From assembly GCA_903953805.1 (NCBI GenBank), contig CAJBLC010000048.1:1-6120 (forward strand): a stretch of 6,120 nucleotides of DNA. The letters run 5' to 3'. Positions 5,138 through 6,120 of the stretch are shown one piece after another. Every line of letters starts with the position of its first letter. The first letter of the stretch is position 1. Under the pieces are notes generated by a model. The model saw only the letters and a program-made list of their open reading frames with translations, searched no databases and was not told where the DNA came from. Source of the DNA: an uncultured Actinomycetes bacterium (GTDB taxonomy: Bacteria > Actinomycetota > Actinomycetes > Nanopelagicales > Nanopelagicaceae). A program made the position numbers and the translations under genes.

Positions 5138-6120
5138 GGTGCTGCCTCTTCGGGGCTGAGTTGGGACAAGACAATCTCTTGATAAGTCTTACATGTATCC
5201 ATGAGATCGGCGTGTGTACCGATGCCCTCGATCTTGCCTTCGTTAAGAACGATGATCTGGTTCGCACTCAAGATTGTTGATACTCGTTGAGCGACGATGA
5301 TGACGGTCGCATCCTTTGCATGTGATTCAAGAGCTGTACGAAGTTTGGCATCAGTGGTGTAATCCAACGCCGAGAATGAATCGTCGAGTAAGTAGATCCG
5401 AGGGTTCTTCACAATCGCGCGGGCAATTGAGAGGCGCTGACGCTGGCCTCCTGAGAAGTTAGTACCACCTTGGGCAACTCGAGATCCGAGTCCATCGGCT
5501 AGCTCGCTGACAAAATCTTTTCCTTGCGCAATTTCAAGTGCCGCCCAGAGTTGATCATCGGTAGCGCTTGCATCGCCGTAGCGAAGGTTCTCTGCAACGG
5601 TGCCACCAAATAAGAATGAACGTTGTGGAACTAAACCAATTTCAGACCAGACGCCTTCCAGTGATTGATCCTTTACATCAATGCCGTCGAGAAGCACGCG
5701 GCCAGATGTTGGATCGATAAAACGTGGGATCAGATTGAGAAGTGTTGTCTTACCTGAACCGGTTGAGCCGACGATCGCGGTGACTTGGCCAGGGTGAGCA
5801 GTGAAAGAAATATTGGAGAGAACGGGATGTTCTGCCCCGGGATATCGGAACTCAACGCCTTCGAAGGTGAGTACGCCCTCACGTTTTGTAGGAGTCTGCG
5901 GATTGGTTGTATCGATAACTGATGAAGGAGTGTCGAGGACTTCTTTGATGCGCTCCGCTGATGCAGCGGCGCGCGGAATCATCAGTGACATCATGACCGC
6001 CATCATGACGCTCGAAAGAATCTGCATGATGTAAGTAAGGAAGGCCATCAAGTTTCCGATAGGCATCGACCCCGTATTAATGAGGTGCCCGCCGACCCAG
6101 AGCACAGCGACGCTGGAGAG
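5134..6120 (-). CDS. ABC exporter half-transporter, degenerate-site subunit (5' truncated by the window)
   Basis: The frame is open to the right edge; 328 C-terminal residues are visible (numbered from the edge). A GTG at 6105 lies inside the transmembrane domain and is not the true start. Residues about 1-75 are the last membrane helices, with Met-rich MQILSSVMMAVMMSLMIP, followed by the coupling segment RAAASAERIKEVLDT. The nucleotide-binding domain has Walker A GSTGSGKTT (118-126), Q-loop Gln166 in VPQRSFLF, a good signature FSGGQRQ (222-228), and Walker B YLLD with Asp246. The catalytic Glu is replaced by Asp247 (LLDDSFSALD), and the switch His by Gln278 (VAQRVST). These substitutions mark the non-hydrolytic site of asymmetric heterodimeric exporters such as TM287/288 or LmrCD. 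It is the first gene of the pair and translationally coupled to the second by a 4-nt overlap. Confidence 0.93.
   Translation of the reverse strand, partial: LSSVAVLWVGGHLINTGSMPIGNLMAFLTYIMQILSSVMMAVMMSLMIPRAAASAERIKEVLDTPSSVIDTTNPQTPTKREGVLTFEGVEFRYPGAEHPVLSNISFTAHPGQVTAIVGSTGSGKTTLLNLIPRFIDPTSGRVLLDGIDVKDQSLEGVWSEIGLVPQRSFLFGGTVAENLRYGDASATDDQLWAALEIAQGKDFVSELADGLGSRVAQGGTNFSGGQRQRLSIARAIVKNPRIYLLDDSFSALDYTTDAKLRTALESHAKDATVIIVAQRVSTILSANQIIVLNEGKIEGIGTHADLMDTCKTYQEIVLSQLSPEEAAP
5145..5150 (-). promoter_or_regulatory. Shine-Dalgarno of the second ABC gene, inside the first
   Basis: AAGAGG on the minus strand lies 7 nt before the ATG at 5137, within the last codons of the upstream ABC gene. 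It supports this ATG over the second Met two codons later and, with the ATGA overlap, indicates coupled translation of the two subunits in similar amounts. Unlike the antitoxin and ABM-NTF2 genes, this internal operon gene uses a leadered start. Confidence 0.6.

Noticed and set aside
6103..6105. GTG at 6105 as the start of the first ABC gene
   Set aside because: It falls within a transmembrane helix of the exporter domain and the frame stays open to the right edge; most of the membrane domain must lie outside the window.
1..6120. Mobile element, prophage or novel defence island
   Set aside because: No transposase, integrase, terminal repeats, phage genes or clustered unknown genes are visible; the toxin-antitoxin pair alone does not establish one, and the tRNA shows no repeated 3' end in the window.

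Overview
This window most likely comes from an actinomycete (Actinomycetota), possibly a small-genome aquatic lineage. The clues are a moderate base composition (about half G+C by eye), two promoters placed for leaderless translation, and an ABC exporter pair whose second subunit has the long first TM-loop insertion that I associate with actinobacterial homologues. The lineage is an inference; no rRNA or other decisive marker is present.

Layout. Positions 1-494 (+) hold the C-terminal end of a gene that begins before the window; it may belong to a FUSC / aromatic-acid-exporter-like protein, but this is weak. Positions 515-1236 (+) are a complete type II toxin-antitoxin module: a Phd/YefM-family antitoxin whose stop overlaps the start of a VapC-like PIN-domain ribonuclease. 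In front of it is a perfect 10-bp inverted repeat that covers the -10 box of a leaderless promoter and is also followed by five T residues. After a 189-bp intergenic stretch comes an alpha/beta hydrolase with an intact Ser-Asp-His triad (1426-2292, +). It converges on, and overlaps by 29 bp, a minus-strand gene encoding an ABM-like domain fused to an NTF2/SnoaL-like domain (2264-2893). That gene also appears to have a leaderless promoter.

Positions 2894-3042 have no credible protein gene but contain a strong intrinsic terminator pointing rightward, with no plus-strand gene in front of it. A minus-strand tRNA-Lys(UUU) with encoded CCA follows (3043-3118). From 3191 to the right edge are two translationally coupled minus-strand ABC exporter genes; the upstream one is cut by the window end. 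Their nucleotide-binding motifs are complementarily degenerate: subunit 1 lacks the catalytic Glu and the switch His but has a good signature, while subunit 2 has Glu and His but a degraded signature. This predicts an asymmetric heterodimeric exporter with one canonical and one degenerate ATP site.

I found no wholly new multi-gene system. The points most worth a second look are the dual-purpose palindrome at the toxin-antitoxin promoter, the orphan rightward terminator, the ABM-NTF2 fusion and the ABC motif asymmetry.
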